DNA of 64,000 nucleotides, from assembly GCF_007860135.1 (NCBI RefSeq), contig NZ_SJPV01000001.1, positions 186,001 to 250,000 of the forward strand, written 5' to 3'. The notes under the pieces were generated by a model. The model was given only the letters and a program-made list of their open reading frames with translations, made no database searches and had not been told where the DNA came from. This stretch comes from Novipirellula artificiosorum (GTDB lineage Bacteria; Planctomycetota; Planctomycetia; Pirellulales; Pirellulaceae). A program made the position numbers and the translations under genes. Below, piece after piece: positions 8,104 through 16,420 of this stretch (position 1 is the stretch's first letter; each line of letters starts with the position of its first letter).

Positions 8104-9036
8104 ATGAAATCAAACCTCACTCCTGCCGAGCAACATCGTCACGGCTTCACGCTCGTGGAATTGCTGGTCGTGATCAGCATCATTGGTGTATTGGTGGGAC
8201 TCTTGCTGCCGGCCGTTCAATCGGCGCGCGCTGCCGCACGGCGGATGAGTTGCTCGAACAATTCGAAACAGTTTGCACTCGCCATTCACAACTACCACTC
8301 CGCGTTCAATACGTTTCCGTCCGGAAGCATCGTCTCGGACCGCAACGGCTATTCGTGGGGGATGATCTCCCAGTTGCTCCCCTTCATGGAGCAGACGGCG
8401 AAATTTGAAACGCTGGATTTTTCCAAAGGCCGATGCGGCCAGCAGATAAAAAACCTTCAAGCGATTGGAGCGACGGATCCATCGAGCCAGCCAATCAGCA
8501 TCTTGCTTTGCCCGAGCGACGTGAATTCAAATCGATCCCTCCTCAGCGGCCCGACCGGTCCGTTGCCACTCTCTGGCGATTGTGGTGTGCTGTATCCCGT
8601 CAACTATCTGGGGATGAGTGGCAGCAATGACAGCGATATTTCCGGAACCTATGGCGGATGCGGCGGCATGCGAGATGGGAACGGCATCTTTTTTGACGAG
8701 AGCCAAAAAGGGTTCCGTGATGTGCTCGATGGAACCAGCACGACCCTGCTGTTCGGAGAGCGGAACATGCCCGAGGATCTTGGTTGGGGATGGCCGATTT
8801 GTGGCGGCAGCGAGTGCGAACACTACCTCTCCTCAACCATGGGCATCTACGAAGGAACCTACGATCGGTCCGAGTACTTTATTCATTTGCAGCACTACTG
8901 GAGCTCGCACGAGGGTGGATGCCATTTAACGTTCGTCGATGGCAGCGTTCGCTTTGTTCCCTACACCATCGACTACAACACTTACATCGACCTGTCCACG
9001 CGCTCCGGCAAGGAAGTGATCGAGATCGAATACTGA
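8104..9036 (+). CDS. DUF1559 prepilin-like protein (H-X9-DG type)
   Basis: A 310-residue protein from ATG at 8104. It has a type IV prepilin/pseudopilin leader with the cleavage site G14|F15-TLVE19 and a hydrophobic helix ending LLLPAVQSARAAARRMSC, followed by SNNSKQFALAIHNY. The C-terminal signature H269-X9-D279-G280 (HEGGCHLTFVDGSVRFV) defines the abundant planctomycete DUF1559/SBP_bac_10 family. Such proteins are expected to be processed by a prepilin peptidase and held in the envelope; their function is not established. The preceding small lipoprotein gene is its usual partner. Confidence 0.92.
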   Translation: MKSNLTPAEQHRHGFTLVELLVVISIIGVLVGLLLPAVQSARAAARRMSCSNNSKQFALAIHNYHSAFNTFPSGSIVSDRNGYSWGMISQLLPFMEQTAKFETLDFSKGRCGQQIKNLQAIGATDPSSQPISILLCPSDVNSNRSLLSGPTGPLPLSGDCGVLYPVNYLGMSGSNDSDISGTYGGCGGMRDGNGIFFDESQKGFRDVLDGTSTTLLFGERNMPEDLGWGWPICGGSECEHYLSSTMGIYEGTYDRSEYFIHLQHYWSSHEGGCHLTFVDGSVRFVPYTIDYNTYIDLSTRSGKEVIEIEY

Positions 9037-9056
9037 GAACCTATCCGAAAAGGGTT

Positions 9057-9965
9057 CTACAGCCGCTCGACCCAAAAACGAACGAACTGAACGCATAGCG
9101 TGAAGCCGTTGAGTACAACATGGACGATCAACGGCAGCGAGATGCGACCGGATTGTCGATACAAGAACCCTAGCCCGAGCGATAAGAAAAACAGCGGTAC
9201 AGGGGCAGCGCCCTGTCCCAAATGCATCAGCGCAAAGAAAGCACTGGTGACGAAGATCGGCCAGTAACTTCGTGGTTTCCAGCAATCGGGTGCAGCGTCG
9301 AGGTAGGGATTTGCTTCGCCTCGATCGGCCAGCGATTGCAAGCTGCCTTGCAACAAGACCCGAAACAAGAACTCTTCGACCAGTGGGGCGACGATCGCTG
9401 TCCCGACGAATAAGATCGCAAAGACGCCAAGGCTCGGCGACTTTTCCAACGATTCCAAGACAGGATGATGGTACGGCACAAGATAAGCCACCGCCGTGCT
9501 GATCAGCAGCACGGGGGGAATCAGCATCAGTGAAGCTCGAAGCCCCAAGGCAACATCGCCGGACTCGAAGCGAAGCCCCAACTGCCTGGCAGCATCTGGC
9601 CGAATCAGTCGCAACCAGCCGAAGGTTGCCAAGATCGCCACGATACCGCCAATCGCCTGGGCCGTGAGACTGCTGACGAGCGTCTTCAGCGGCAGGGACT
9701 CGCCCGCTTGAAAGGGGCTGATCCAGCCCAGTGAGGCGAAGACGCGCTGCATCAGCACCGTAAACACGAGACTCAAGCCAAAGGCCATCAGAAAGTCAAA
9801 CGGGGACCAATACGGTCGCTCTCGAGGCACCGCCGGCAACAAAGTCTCGGCCCAAGGGTGTTGTGACCCCACACAGCGACGGATCGCGTTGGTCCACAAA
9901 ACCATGGCCGCGAGAAAACCAGCGATCACGCCAGCCCCCAGCATCGCGGCAAACTGAGTTTCCAT
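9057..9965 (-). CDS. CPBP-family intramembrane metalloprotease
   Basis: A 302-residue multi-pass membrane protein (about 7-8 hydrophobic helices) with the CPBP/Abi signature: E197-E198-x3-R202 in APLVEEFLFRVLL, a following FFALMHLGQG block with the conserved His, and LIVHVVLNG near the C-terminus. The family includes the Rce1-type CAAX proteases and bacterial relatives acting on membrane-protein substrates. The ATG overlaps the stop codon of the upstream pgsA by one base (TGATG), so translation is probably coupled. No specific substrate can be inferred. Confidence 0.88.
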   Translation of the reverse strand: METQFAAMLGAGVIAGFLAAMVLWTNAIRRCVGSQHPWAETLLPAVPRERPYWSPFDFLMAFGLSLVFTVLMQRVFASLGWISPFQAGESLPLKTLVSSLTAQAIGGIVAILATFGWLRLIRPDAARQLGLRFESGDVALGLRASLMLIPPVLLISTAVAYLVPYHHPVLESLEKSPSLGVFAILFVGTAIVAPLVEEFLFRVLLQGSLQSLADRGEANPYLDAAPDCWKPRSYWPIFVTSAFFALMHLGQGAAPVPLFFLSLGLGFLYRQSGRISLPLIVHVVLNGFTLCVQFVRFWVERL

Positions 9966-10555
9966 CAGGCGCGACCCTGATCTCGCAGCACTCGAGCTGC
10001 AGCGAGGGTGTAGTCATAGCCCGAATAGACCGTCAAAGCGATGGCCGACCAAAGAAGTCCTAATGTCGTGATCCGCAGCCAAGTTGCAGCCGGGTCGTTG
10101 ATCAAGCAGAGCAAAACACTCACAACCGCCGCACACTGAAGCACCATCTTCCATTTGCCTAAGGAGTTTGCCGAAAAATCGCCTCCCGATCCTTCGATGA
10201 TCCCACGCAGACTGGTCACCAACAATTCACGAGCGACCACGATTGTCGCCATCCATGATGCGACGCCCGATTCTGCCACCCCGACCAACGCGATGAAGGA
10301 ACCGCAGATGATGATCTTGTCAACAAACGGATCAAAAATCCGCCCCAGCTTTGTGACTTGGCCGTATTTTCGAGCCCAATAGCCGTCCATCCAGTCGGTC
10401 GACGCCGCGATCAGAAACACAACCGTCGCCGAGGCAAAGTGGCCCAGCGGGATCAACACCATGACGGCAATCGCCAGCGCAAACCGCACCGTGGTCAGCG
10501 CGTTTGGGACGTTGTAGATCGTACGGGAAGCCGTGCTACTCATTGCCACATTCAT
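9965..10555 (-). CDS. pgsA: CDP-diacylglycerol-glycerol-3-phosphate 3-phosphatidyltransferase
   Basis: A 196-residue integral membrane enzyme with the CDP-alcohol phosphatidyltransferase signature D-G-x2-A-R-x8-G-x3-D-x3-D, seen as DGYWARKYGQVTKLGRIFDP followed by FVDK. It would make phosphatidylglycerol phosphate from CDP-diacylglycerol, the committed step to phosphatidylglycerol and cardiolipin. Length and 4-6 hydrophobic segments fit PgsA. Alternative starts are GTG at 10567 and ATG at 10543. The gene leads a two-gene unit with the CPBP protease. Other CDP-alcohol transferases share the motif, but the NVPNALTTVRF start is typical of PgsA. Confidence 0.88.
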   Translation of the reverse strand: MNVAMSSTASRTIYNVPNALTTVRFALAIAVMVLIPLGHFASATVVFLIAASTDWMDGYWARKYGQVTKLGRIFDPFVDKIIICGSFIALVGVAESGVASWMATIVVARELLVTSLRGIIEGSGGDFSANSLGKWKMVLQCAAVVSVLLCLINDPAATWLRITTLGLLWSAIALTVYSGYDYTLAAARVLRDQGRA

Positions 10556-10751
10556 ATCAAAGATCACTCAAAAGATCACCGTTCTAGACTACCAGATCAC
10601 GCCAAAATGCGAAGAGGCCCAACGGTCGGTTTCAGCGGGATGGTCTCGGCCCCGTCGTTTCTGACGTTGCCACCAGGGGATAGAGCCTGGAAAGGGCCCA
10701 CCGTCGCGCAATTTTCGCAATGCCGGGAGCGCAAAAAAATGCCGTGAGCGC

Positions 10752-10785
10752 AAAAAAAATGCCTGGGCCCCCACAGGGTCCAGGC
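10752..10785 (-). terminator. Intrinsic terminator downstream of galM
   Basis: Arms at 10761-10770 and 10776-10785 (GCCTGGGCCC with GGGTCCAGGC, one mismatch) form a strong stem with a 5-nt loop. On the minus strand it is followed by ATTTTTTTT. It lies 28 bases past the galM stop. Next to it are two direct copies of an ATGCCG(G/T)GAGCGCAAAAAA unit (about 10721-10760). Confidence 0.88.
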
Positions 10786-10812
10786 GATGCGATCCAAGGT
10801 CAGCGAAGAAAC

Positions 10813-11940
10813 TCACTGGGTCGAGAACTTGAAAGTCGTCGTCGTTCGATACTCTTCGCCAGGGCTCAGAAGGGTCGATGGGAAATTGGGCTGATTGGGG
10901 CTGTCCGGATAGTGCTGGGTCTCTAAACAGAAGCCACCCCGATGGACATAGGTTTTCCCCGATTTCCCTTGAAGCCGTCCGTCCAGGAAGTTGCCACAGT
11001 AGAACTGAATTCCTGGTTCGGTCGTCCGAATTTCGAGCACACGTCCGGTCGTCGCTTCGGTAACCCGAGCCGCAAGGGTTGCCGCTTTGGGATCGCCGCC
11101 TTTGTCCAACACAAAGTTGTGGTCGTAGCCAAGTCCGAACGTCAACTGTTCATGCTTCTGTTCGACATCGCGGCCGATTGCCTTGGCTGTCGTAAAGTCA
11201 AACGGTGTTCCCGCGACGTCTGCCAATTCACCGGTGGGGATCAAACCATCGTCAATCGGCGTGTACTTCTTCGCATTGAGCATCAATGCGTGGTCAAGGA
11301 TGGTGCCTTCCCCTTCGCCTTTGAGGTTAAAGTAGGTGTGCTGCGTGACGTTCACCGGTGTCTTCTTATCGGTCGTCGCCAAGTAGTCAATCACCAGTTC
11401 ATTGGCGTTGGTCAATCGATACGTGACCTTCACGTTCAAATTCCCCGGGTAACCCTCCTCGAGGTCTTTGGCCAAGTAGCTCAGTTCGATTCCGGACCAT
11501 CCGTCCCCTTCCATGGGTTTGGCATCCCAAACCACCTTATCAAAGCCAATGACACCCCCGTGCAGATGGTTTGCATTGTTATTGGTCGCCAAGGTGTAGG
11601 TTTCGCCGTCGATTGAAAACTCCCCCTTGGCGATCCGGTTCCCATAGCGGCCAACCACCGCCCCAAAGTAGGGTTTGTCTACCGCATTGATGTAGTCCTC
11701 GACTCGGTTGTACCCCAGGGCGACGTCGCCCATATTGCCATCACGATCCGGAACGACAATCGAAGTGATGATCGCGCCAAAGTTGGTCACTTTGACGGTC
11801 ATGCCAGAGCTATTTTTCAGCGTGTACAGCTTGATGCTATCGAAGTCTTCGACCGCCACTTCCCCCGAGACGGGTCGCAGGTCAAGTCCCCCTAACAAGC
11901 AAAGCATTGCAGGTACCAGTAGCATCGATCGATATTTCAT
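10813..11940 (-). CDS. galM: Aldose 1-epimerase (galactose mutarotase), exported form
   Basis: A 375-residue protein from ATG at 11940 (an in-frame upstream codon would add 10 residues). Residues 1-26 form a signal peptide (MKYRSMLLVPAMLCLLGG), so it is probably periplasmic. It carries the aldose-1-epimerase blocks GRYGNRI, NNNANHLHGG (catalytic His), QHTYFNLKGEG and CLETQHYPDSPN. It would interconvert alpha and beta anomers of galactose or glucose. It is the third gene after galK and a sodium symporter on the same strand, which supports a sugar-uptake role: anomer adjustment outside, transport, then phosphorylation. An intrinsic terminator follows. Confidence 0.9.
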   Translation of the reverse strand: MKYRSMLLVPAMLCLLGGLDLRPVSGEVAVEDFDSIKLYTLKNSSGMTVKVTNFGAIITSIVVPDRDGNMGDVALGYNRVEDYINAVDKPYFGAVVGRYGNRIAKGEFSIDGETYTLATNNNANHLHGGVIGFDKVVWDAKPMEGDGWSGIELSYLAKDLEEGYPGNLNVKVTYRLTNANELVIDYLATTDKKTPVNVTQHTYFNLKGEGEGTILDHALMLNAKKYTPIDDGLIPTGELADVAGTPFDFTTAKAIGRDVEQKHEQLTFGLGYDHNFVLDKGGDPKAATLAARVTEATTGRVLEIRTTEPGIQFYCGNFLDGRLQGKSGKTYVHRGGFCLETQHYPDSPNQPNFPSTLLSPGEEYRTTTTFKFSTQ

Positions 11941-12030
11941 CTCATTTGCCTTCAGTAGTTTTCTGGCCAAAGAACTCGAATTGAATCCGTCTCGCCCAGG
12001 GGACGAAACGGGCTGTCGTTGCAGACGGCC

Positions 12031-12055
12031 AAACGCCTATTGTAAACAGGCGTTT
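12031..12055. other. Hairpin between the symporter gene and galM
   Basis: A perfect 8-bp inverted repeat (AAACGCCT at 12031-12038, AGGCGTTT at 12048-12055) with a 9-nt loop. It sits in the 145-bp gap between the symporter stop and the galM start. There is no T-run on either side, so it may be an mRNA-stability or processing element rather than a terminator. Confidence 0.55.
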
Positions 12056-12085
12056 GCCCTAAGTGTTCGATTCCTCAAATTGTCT

Positions 12086-14131
12086 TTAATAGAACACGAC
12101 ATACAAGAGAATGGTTAGCGCGACCACAACCCCTCCCCAGAACTTAGCGGGTTTCGAACCGGTCAAATCCATCTTCTCATTGACGGGCAAGGTTACGGGA
12201 ACTTTCAAGGGATTGATCAACGTCATCAGCGTTAGCACCACCAGCACCGCACCAAAGCAAATCGCCATCCGGTTGAGGAAGGTGATGTCGGCCGTCAGGG
12301 GCGAAAACTTCAATGCCCCGTAGAGCACCGGATTCAACAAGAGCCCAACGGTACCAACCGAGCGAGGAGCGCGATGGACGAGCAACCCGAACAAAAAGAT
12401 CGCCAAGATTCCGGGCGAGATAAAGCCTTGGAATTCTTGGATGAACGTGAAGATCCCACCGAACGACGGGTGCCCCAAGAAGGGTGCGATGATCATTGCG
12501 ATCAAGACAAACACGATCGTGCAAATTCGCCCCACGGAGACCAAGCCGGTTTGCGAGGAATCGGGACGTAGTTTGTAGTAAATGTCCATCGTAAAGATCG
12601 TGGACGCTGAGTTAAGCATGGAGGCCAGCGAACTCACCACCGCTCCAAAGATGGCGGCTAAAACAAAACCCTTGATTCCGGAGCCGATAGGAATCAGCTC
12701 GCGAATCAAAGTTGGAAACGCGTTGTCATAGTCGTGTGGCACCAAGGTTTCGATATCGGCCTTTTCCTCGAGCGCGGCCAGACCGGCTGCGGCCACCTCG
12801 CTATTGGCGGCGATCAATTCCGCATCGCTGAGGGTGTCGGACGCCTCTTCCAGATCAACAAGACCACGGAGTTGGTCGCGATTGAATTGAGCGACCGCCA
12901 CAGCATCCTCGGTGTTCATGCTTGCGAACACATCGTTGAACGTGTAGAGGGTGGTGAACTCGTTGGGCTTCGCCTCTTCTAAAATCGACTCAATCTTTCC
13001 GGCAACGATCGTGTTACGTGATTTCTCCGCATCAGGCTTCATCTTGTCCGACAGATTCTTGTAGAGCTCCGGCGTTTTTTCCGCCATGATCATCGCGTTG
13101 CGACTGACGGCATCTTCCCGTAGCTCACCGTTAAACAAGTTGAACGCCAAAATCCCCGGCACCACGACAATGAATGGGATGATCAACTTCAGGAACGCTG
13201 CAAAGACAACCCCTTTCTGGCCCTGGGCGAGTGACTTCGACCCCAACGTTCGCTGGGTAATGTATTGGTTCAGTCCCCAGTAAAAGAAGTTAGGAATCCA
13301 GAGGCCAATCAGCAAAGCCGTCCAGGGAATCTCAGGATCGTCCACCGGTCGGACCATGTGCAATTTCCCATCCGGTAGCGGGCCCTTGTTCAGATCATAA
13401 AACCGCTCAATCGGGCCTGCCGCTTCAAGGCTTTCTACCGTCACTTCGCTGTTTCGAGCCGTCTTAATCAATTCGCTCGGGTCGGTGTCGGCAATCAAAC
13501 TGAAGGCAAAATAGGCGATCACGACACCACCGATAATCAGCGCGGATCCCTGCAACAGGTCGGCCCAGGCACACGCTTTCAAGCCGCCAGCAAACACGTA
13601 GGCTGCCGCCAAGATTCCAATGATCCAGCAACCGACGGTAATGCTGCCGAGGTCCAAACCCAACACCGTCAAGCCTTGAAAGTTGCCCGTGATGACCTTT
13701 GCACCGGAGTAGATCACCGACGCGGTCGGTACTCCCACCAAAATCACCATCGTGCTAATCGCCATTACGGTTCGGGCGAACGTGTTGTAGCGATACTCGA
13801 GAAATTCAGGGATCGTGTAGATGCCGCTCTTGAGGAACACCGGCAAAAACACAAATGCCGTGACGACCAACGTCACCGCAGCCATCCACTCGTAACTAGC
13901 GATTGCCATGCCGAGCCAATCGGCAGCCTTGCCCGTCATTCCCACAAACTGTTCGGTAGAAATGTTCGCCGCGATCAACGAAAAACCCACCAAATACCAG
14001 GTCAATCCGCGACCGGCAAGGAAATAGTCTTGAGCATCCTTTTCTTCATCGTCCTCGCGACTCTTGTACAAACCGATCGAAATCACGGCCACAATGAAAC
14101 CAACAAAGACCAGGATATCCAAAATGCCCAT
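12086..14131 (-). CDS. Sodium/solute symporter (SSS family), sugar-type
   Basis: A 681-residue membrane protein from ATG at 14131, preceded by AAAGGCG; a TTG at 14149 is an alternative. SSS-family features include FFLAGRGLTWYLVGFSLIA, SYEWMAAVTLVVTAF, YTIPEFLEYRYN and a C-terminal block ASMLNSASTIFTMDIYYK. About 13-14 helices are expected. Unlike typical SGLT-type members, it has a charged, non-hydrophobic insertion of roughly 150 residues between GILAFNLFNGELRED and NAFPTLIREL. The position between galK and galM suggests Na+-coupled uptake of galactose or glucose. The substrate is inferred from context. Confidence 0.85.
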   Translation of the reverse strand: MGILDILVFVGFIVAVISIGLYKSREDDEEKDAQDYFLAGRGLTWYLVGFSLIAANISTEQFVGMTGKAADWLGMAIASYEWMAAVTLVVTAFVFLPVFLKSGIYTIPEFLEYRYNTFARTVMAISTMVILVGVPTASVIYSGAKVITGNFQGLTVLGLDLGSITVGCWIIGILAAAYVFAGGLKACAWADLLQGSALIIGGVVIAYFAFSLIADTDPSELIKTARNSEVTVESLEAAGPIERFYDLNKGPLPDGKLHMVRPVDDPEIPWTALLIGLWIPNFFYWGLNQYITQRTLGSKSLAQGQKGVVFAAFLKLIIPFIVVVPGILAFNLFNGELREDAVSRNAMIMAEKTPELYKNLSDKMKPDAEKSRNTIVAGKIESILEEAKPNEFTTLYTFNDVFASMNTEDAVAVAQFNRDQLRGLVDLEEASDTLSDAELIAANSEVAAAGLAALEEKADIETLVPHDYDNAFPTLIRELIPIGSGIKGFVLAAIFGAVVSSLASMLNSASTIFTMDIYYKLRPDSSQTGLVSVGRICTIVFVLIAMIIAPFLGHPSFGGIFTFIQEFQGFISPGILAIFLFGLLVHRAPRSVGTVGLLLNPVLYGALKFSPLTADITFLNRMAICFGAVLVVLTLMTLINPLKVPVTLPVNEKMDLTGSKPAKFWGGVVVALTILLYVVFY

Positions 14132-14228
14132 CAGTGTTTCGCCTTTCAATTAAGAACGTTCGTATGAATCTTTCAACGACTCAGGTTGGGAGGGGAGCCC
14201 CCAGCAAGCTGCGTCTTTCGCGCGGCGG

Positions 14229-15458
14229 CTAGGTGTTGGCTCGGTCGATCTTGTGGGCACCCAATGCAGGCCGACTGGCAAACAATTGGGGCTTGATGCC
14301 ACTTTGCTGTTCGTATTGCTTCGCCATGATTGCACTGACTTCGACGGCTTTGTCGGATTCAACGAGCGTGACCGTACAGCCGCCAAAACCACCACCCGTC
14401 ATCCGCGAACCATGGATGCCGCCTGCGGGACCGATCTTGTTTGCCAAGTCGACCAACAGGTCCAGTTCGTCGCAACTGACTTCGTAATCGTCCCGCAGCG
14501 AAGCATGACTGGCGTACATCAACTCACCAAGCTGTTGCCAATCACCCGATTCGATTGCAGACGCTGCCTTCTGAGTACGGTCAATCTCGGAAACCACGTG
14601 CCGCCCCCGACGGAACTCGACCTCCGTCAACTTGTCTTTGCCTGCGTCGAGAATCTCGAGCGTGACATCTCGCCAAGAAGGTCTGCCCAACTTCTTCAGC
14701 GCTGAATCACATTCGCAACGCCGCTGGGCATATTCGCCACCGGTGAGTTCGTGCTTCACATTGCTGTTGGTGATCAAAACCGAGATTTTATTGCTTGAAA
14801 ACGGAACGTGCCGAAGTTCTTGCGTCCGGCAATCGAGCAGCATGAAGGCGTTCTCTTGTCCGAAGACGCTACTGAATTGGTCCATGATCCCACAGGGGAC
14901 GCCGGCAAATTCGTGTTCGGCCTTTTGACACAACAGCGCCTTTTCGTCCATCGCTAACGACACACCCGTAACGGCTTCGAGCAAGGTGGCGGTGGCAACT
15001 TCCAATGCCGCACTGCTGCTCAACCCACCACCGACCGGCACGTTGGACTCAATCAACCAATCCATCGATGGGAGTTGTTGCGATGCATCGGGGCCCATCC
15101 TTTCGAGGAATCCCGCAACGACGCCTTCGACATAGGCGTACCATGTGGGCGGCGTCGAGGGCGCGAGTGGTTTCGACAAATCAATCTGAGCGGTTTCATT
15201 CAAGTTGACGCTGTGCAGTGACACGCGTCGTGAATCGTCATTGCGGCTGGCAGCTGCAATCACAACGTAACGCTCAATGGCCATCGGCAACACGAAGCCA
15301 TCGTTGTAATCGATGTGTTCGCCAATCAAATTGACACGTCCCGGTGCCGCGATCACCCACTCGGGTGGTCGCGAATGCTCGGCGACGAAGGTCTGTGTCA
15401 AACGCTCGACAAGATCGCCAAGGAATCCAGTACTGGAAGTGATTTCAAGTGAAGACAT
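14229..15458 (-). CDS. galK: Galactokinase
   Basis: A 409-residue GHMP kinase. It has the galactokinase signature GRVNLIGEHIDYNDGFVLP near the N-terminus, the ATP-binding motif PVGGGLSSSAALEVA, the GIMDQFSSVFG block and the C-terminal GHMP motif MTGGGFGGCTVTLV. It would phosphorylate galactose at C1, the first committed Leloir step. The start chosen is ATG at 15458 (MSSLEITSS), which gives the usual length; the frame stays open 43 codons upstream without protein-like character. It is first in a minus-strand group with the symporter and galM. galT and galE are not in this window. Confidence 0.93.
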   Translation of the reverse strand: MSSLEITSSTGFLGDLVERLTQTFVAEHSRPPEWVIAAPGRVNLIGEHIDYNDGFVLPMAIERYVVIAAASRNDDSRRVSLHSVNLNETAQIDLSKPLAPSTPPTWYAYVEGVVAGFLERMGPDASQQLPSMDWLIESNVPVGGGLSSSAALEVATATLLEAVTGVSLAMDEKALLCQKAEHEFAGVPCGIMDQFSSVFGQENAFMLLDCRTQELRHVPFSSNKISVLITNSNVKHELTGGEYAQRRCECDSALKKLGRPSWRDVTLEILDAGKDKLTEVEFRRGRHVVSEIDRTQKAASAIESGDWQQLGELMYASHASLRDDYEVSCDELDLLVDLANKIGPAGGIHGSRMTGGGFGGCTVTLVESDKAVEVSAIMAKQYEQQSGIKPQLFASRPALGAHKIDRANT

Positions 15459-15990
15459 ATCAAAAAGTATCGCGGAAAAGCTTGGTTCAAGCGGTTGAAA
15501 CAAAAGCGGCATCCGAGCTGAACCGCGTTTGCTCGAACAAAACGGCGAGAGACGACCATCAAGGTGGGGGCAGCCTGCTGCAGCCAATGGGCAGCTGATT
15601 ATGAACTGCTAAAGGCGCCAGTACAATGAGATAGGGAACACACACGTTGAGAAATGTTGCCAAAATCAGATCATGCTCGCCCCGGTCAATCCACAAAATC
15701 ATCGAACCTTTGGCAATCGCTCCTAATCCCAGAGAATCCCCAACCCCAATCTTCGGCAATCCTTACGCCGTTAGCCCATGCAAAGGCGAGGCGAACAGGC
15801 GGACCATGGGGATCGATGGTTGCAATGATTTGCCAATTCAGCGGTGGGCTTGCTTTCCTCGAGAAACGCAAACTTGGGTGCGGGAAATTGTCGCACTTGG
15901 TTTGGAGATTGCTTAAACTGACGTCGTCGCGAGCGGAGCCGATTTCTTGGCAGCTCGTATTCTGCCCCTTTTTTCCTTTTGAGAAGAACC
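15459..15990. other. 532-bp region between galK and the CxxCH-protein gene
   Basis: This divergent intergenic region presumably holds the galK promoter (minus) and that of the CxxCH-protein gene (plus). A short inverted repeat GCTTG-GTT-CAAGC lies near 15480. A minus-strand frame at 15559-15759 has a hydrophobic stretch but only a TTG start and no ribosome-binding site, so I do not call it a gene. I see nothing else supported. Confidence 0.4.
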
Positions 15991-16386
15991 ATGCACCGCA
16001 CCCCGTTTCTGACAACCGTTTGTACGCTCAGTTGCTGCTTGTTCCTCAGTACCGCGGTTTACTTGCCCGTGGTTGCCGACGATCCCGATCCTGAAACGGA
16101 ACCCAAGGCGACAATCAAAGAGGTCATGAAGAAGTGTTTCAAGGGTCCGCTCGTCAAGAAAGTTGCCTCGGGGAAAGCAACGGATGAAGAGAAGAAACAA
16201 CTGCACGAGTTGTTGGTGGAAATGGCAAAGAACCAACCGCCAAAGGGAAGCGAAGACACTTGGAAGCTCATGACCGAGGCGTTAGTCAAAGCGGGCAAAG
16301 CGGCTGTCGACGGCGATCAAAAAGCAGGTGACATGTTGACCAAAGCGGCAAACTGCAAAGCTTGTCATCAAGAACACAAGCCGTAA
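15991..16386 (+). CDS. Small exported protein with a C-terminal CxxCH haem motif
   Basis: A 131-residue protein from ATG at 15991 with GAGAAG just upstream. A signal peptide covers residues 1-30 (to VADDPDP). The rest is helical and lysine-rich, with a stretch KKCFKGPLVKKVASGKATDEEK and, 10 residues from the C-terminus, NCKACHQEHKP, a single CxxCH motif. The layout (four predicted amphipathic helices, haem motif at the very end) resembles a cytochrome c'-type fold rather than class I cytochrome c. Covalent haem attachment in the periplasm is expected but not shown. The electron-transfer partner is unknown. Confidence 0.75.
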   Translation: MHRTPFLTTVCTLSCCLFLSTAVYLPVVADDPDPETEPKATIKEVMKKCFKGPLVKKVASGKATDEEKKQLHELLVEMAKNQPPKGSEDTWKLMTEALVKAGKAAVDGDQKAGDMLTKAANCKACHQEHKP

Positions 16387-16388
16387 CG

Positions 16389-16420
16389 TTGGAGCGAGCC
16401 TATTTTGGAGCGAGCCTATT
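16389..16420. repeat. Perfect 16-bp tandem duplication between convergent stops
   Basis: TTGGAGCGAGCCTATT occurs twice in direct succession (16389-16404 and 16405-16420), filling the 34-base gap between the stop of the CxxCH-protein gene and the stop of the PQQ/TPR gene. Confidence 0.95.

Noticed and set aside
15559..15759. Minus-strand frame of 66 codons with a hydrophobic stretch upstream of galK
   Set aside because: Only a TTG start, no ribosome-binding site and no recognisable protein; kept as non-coding.
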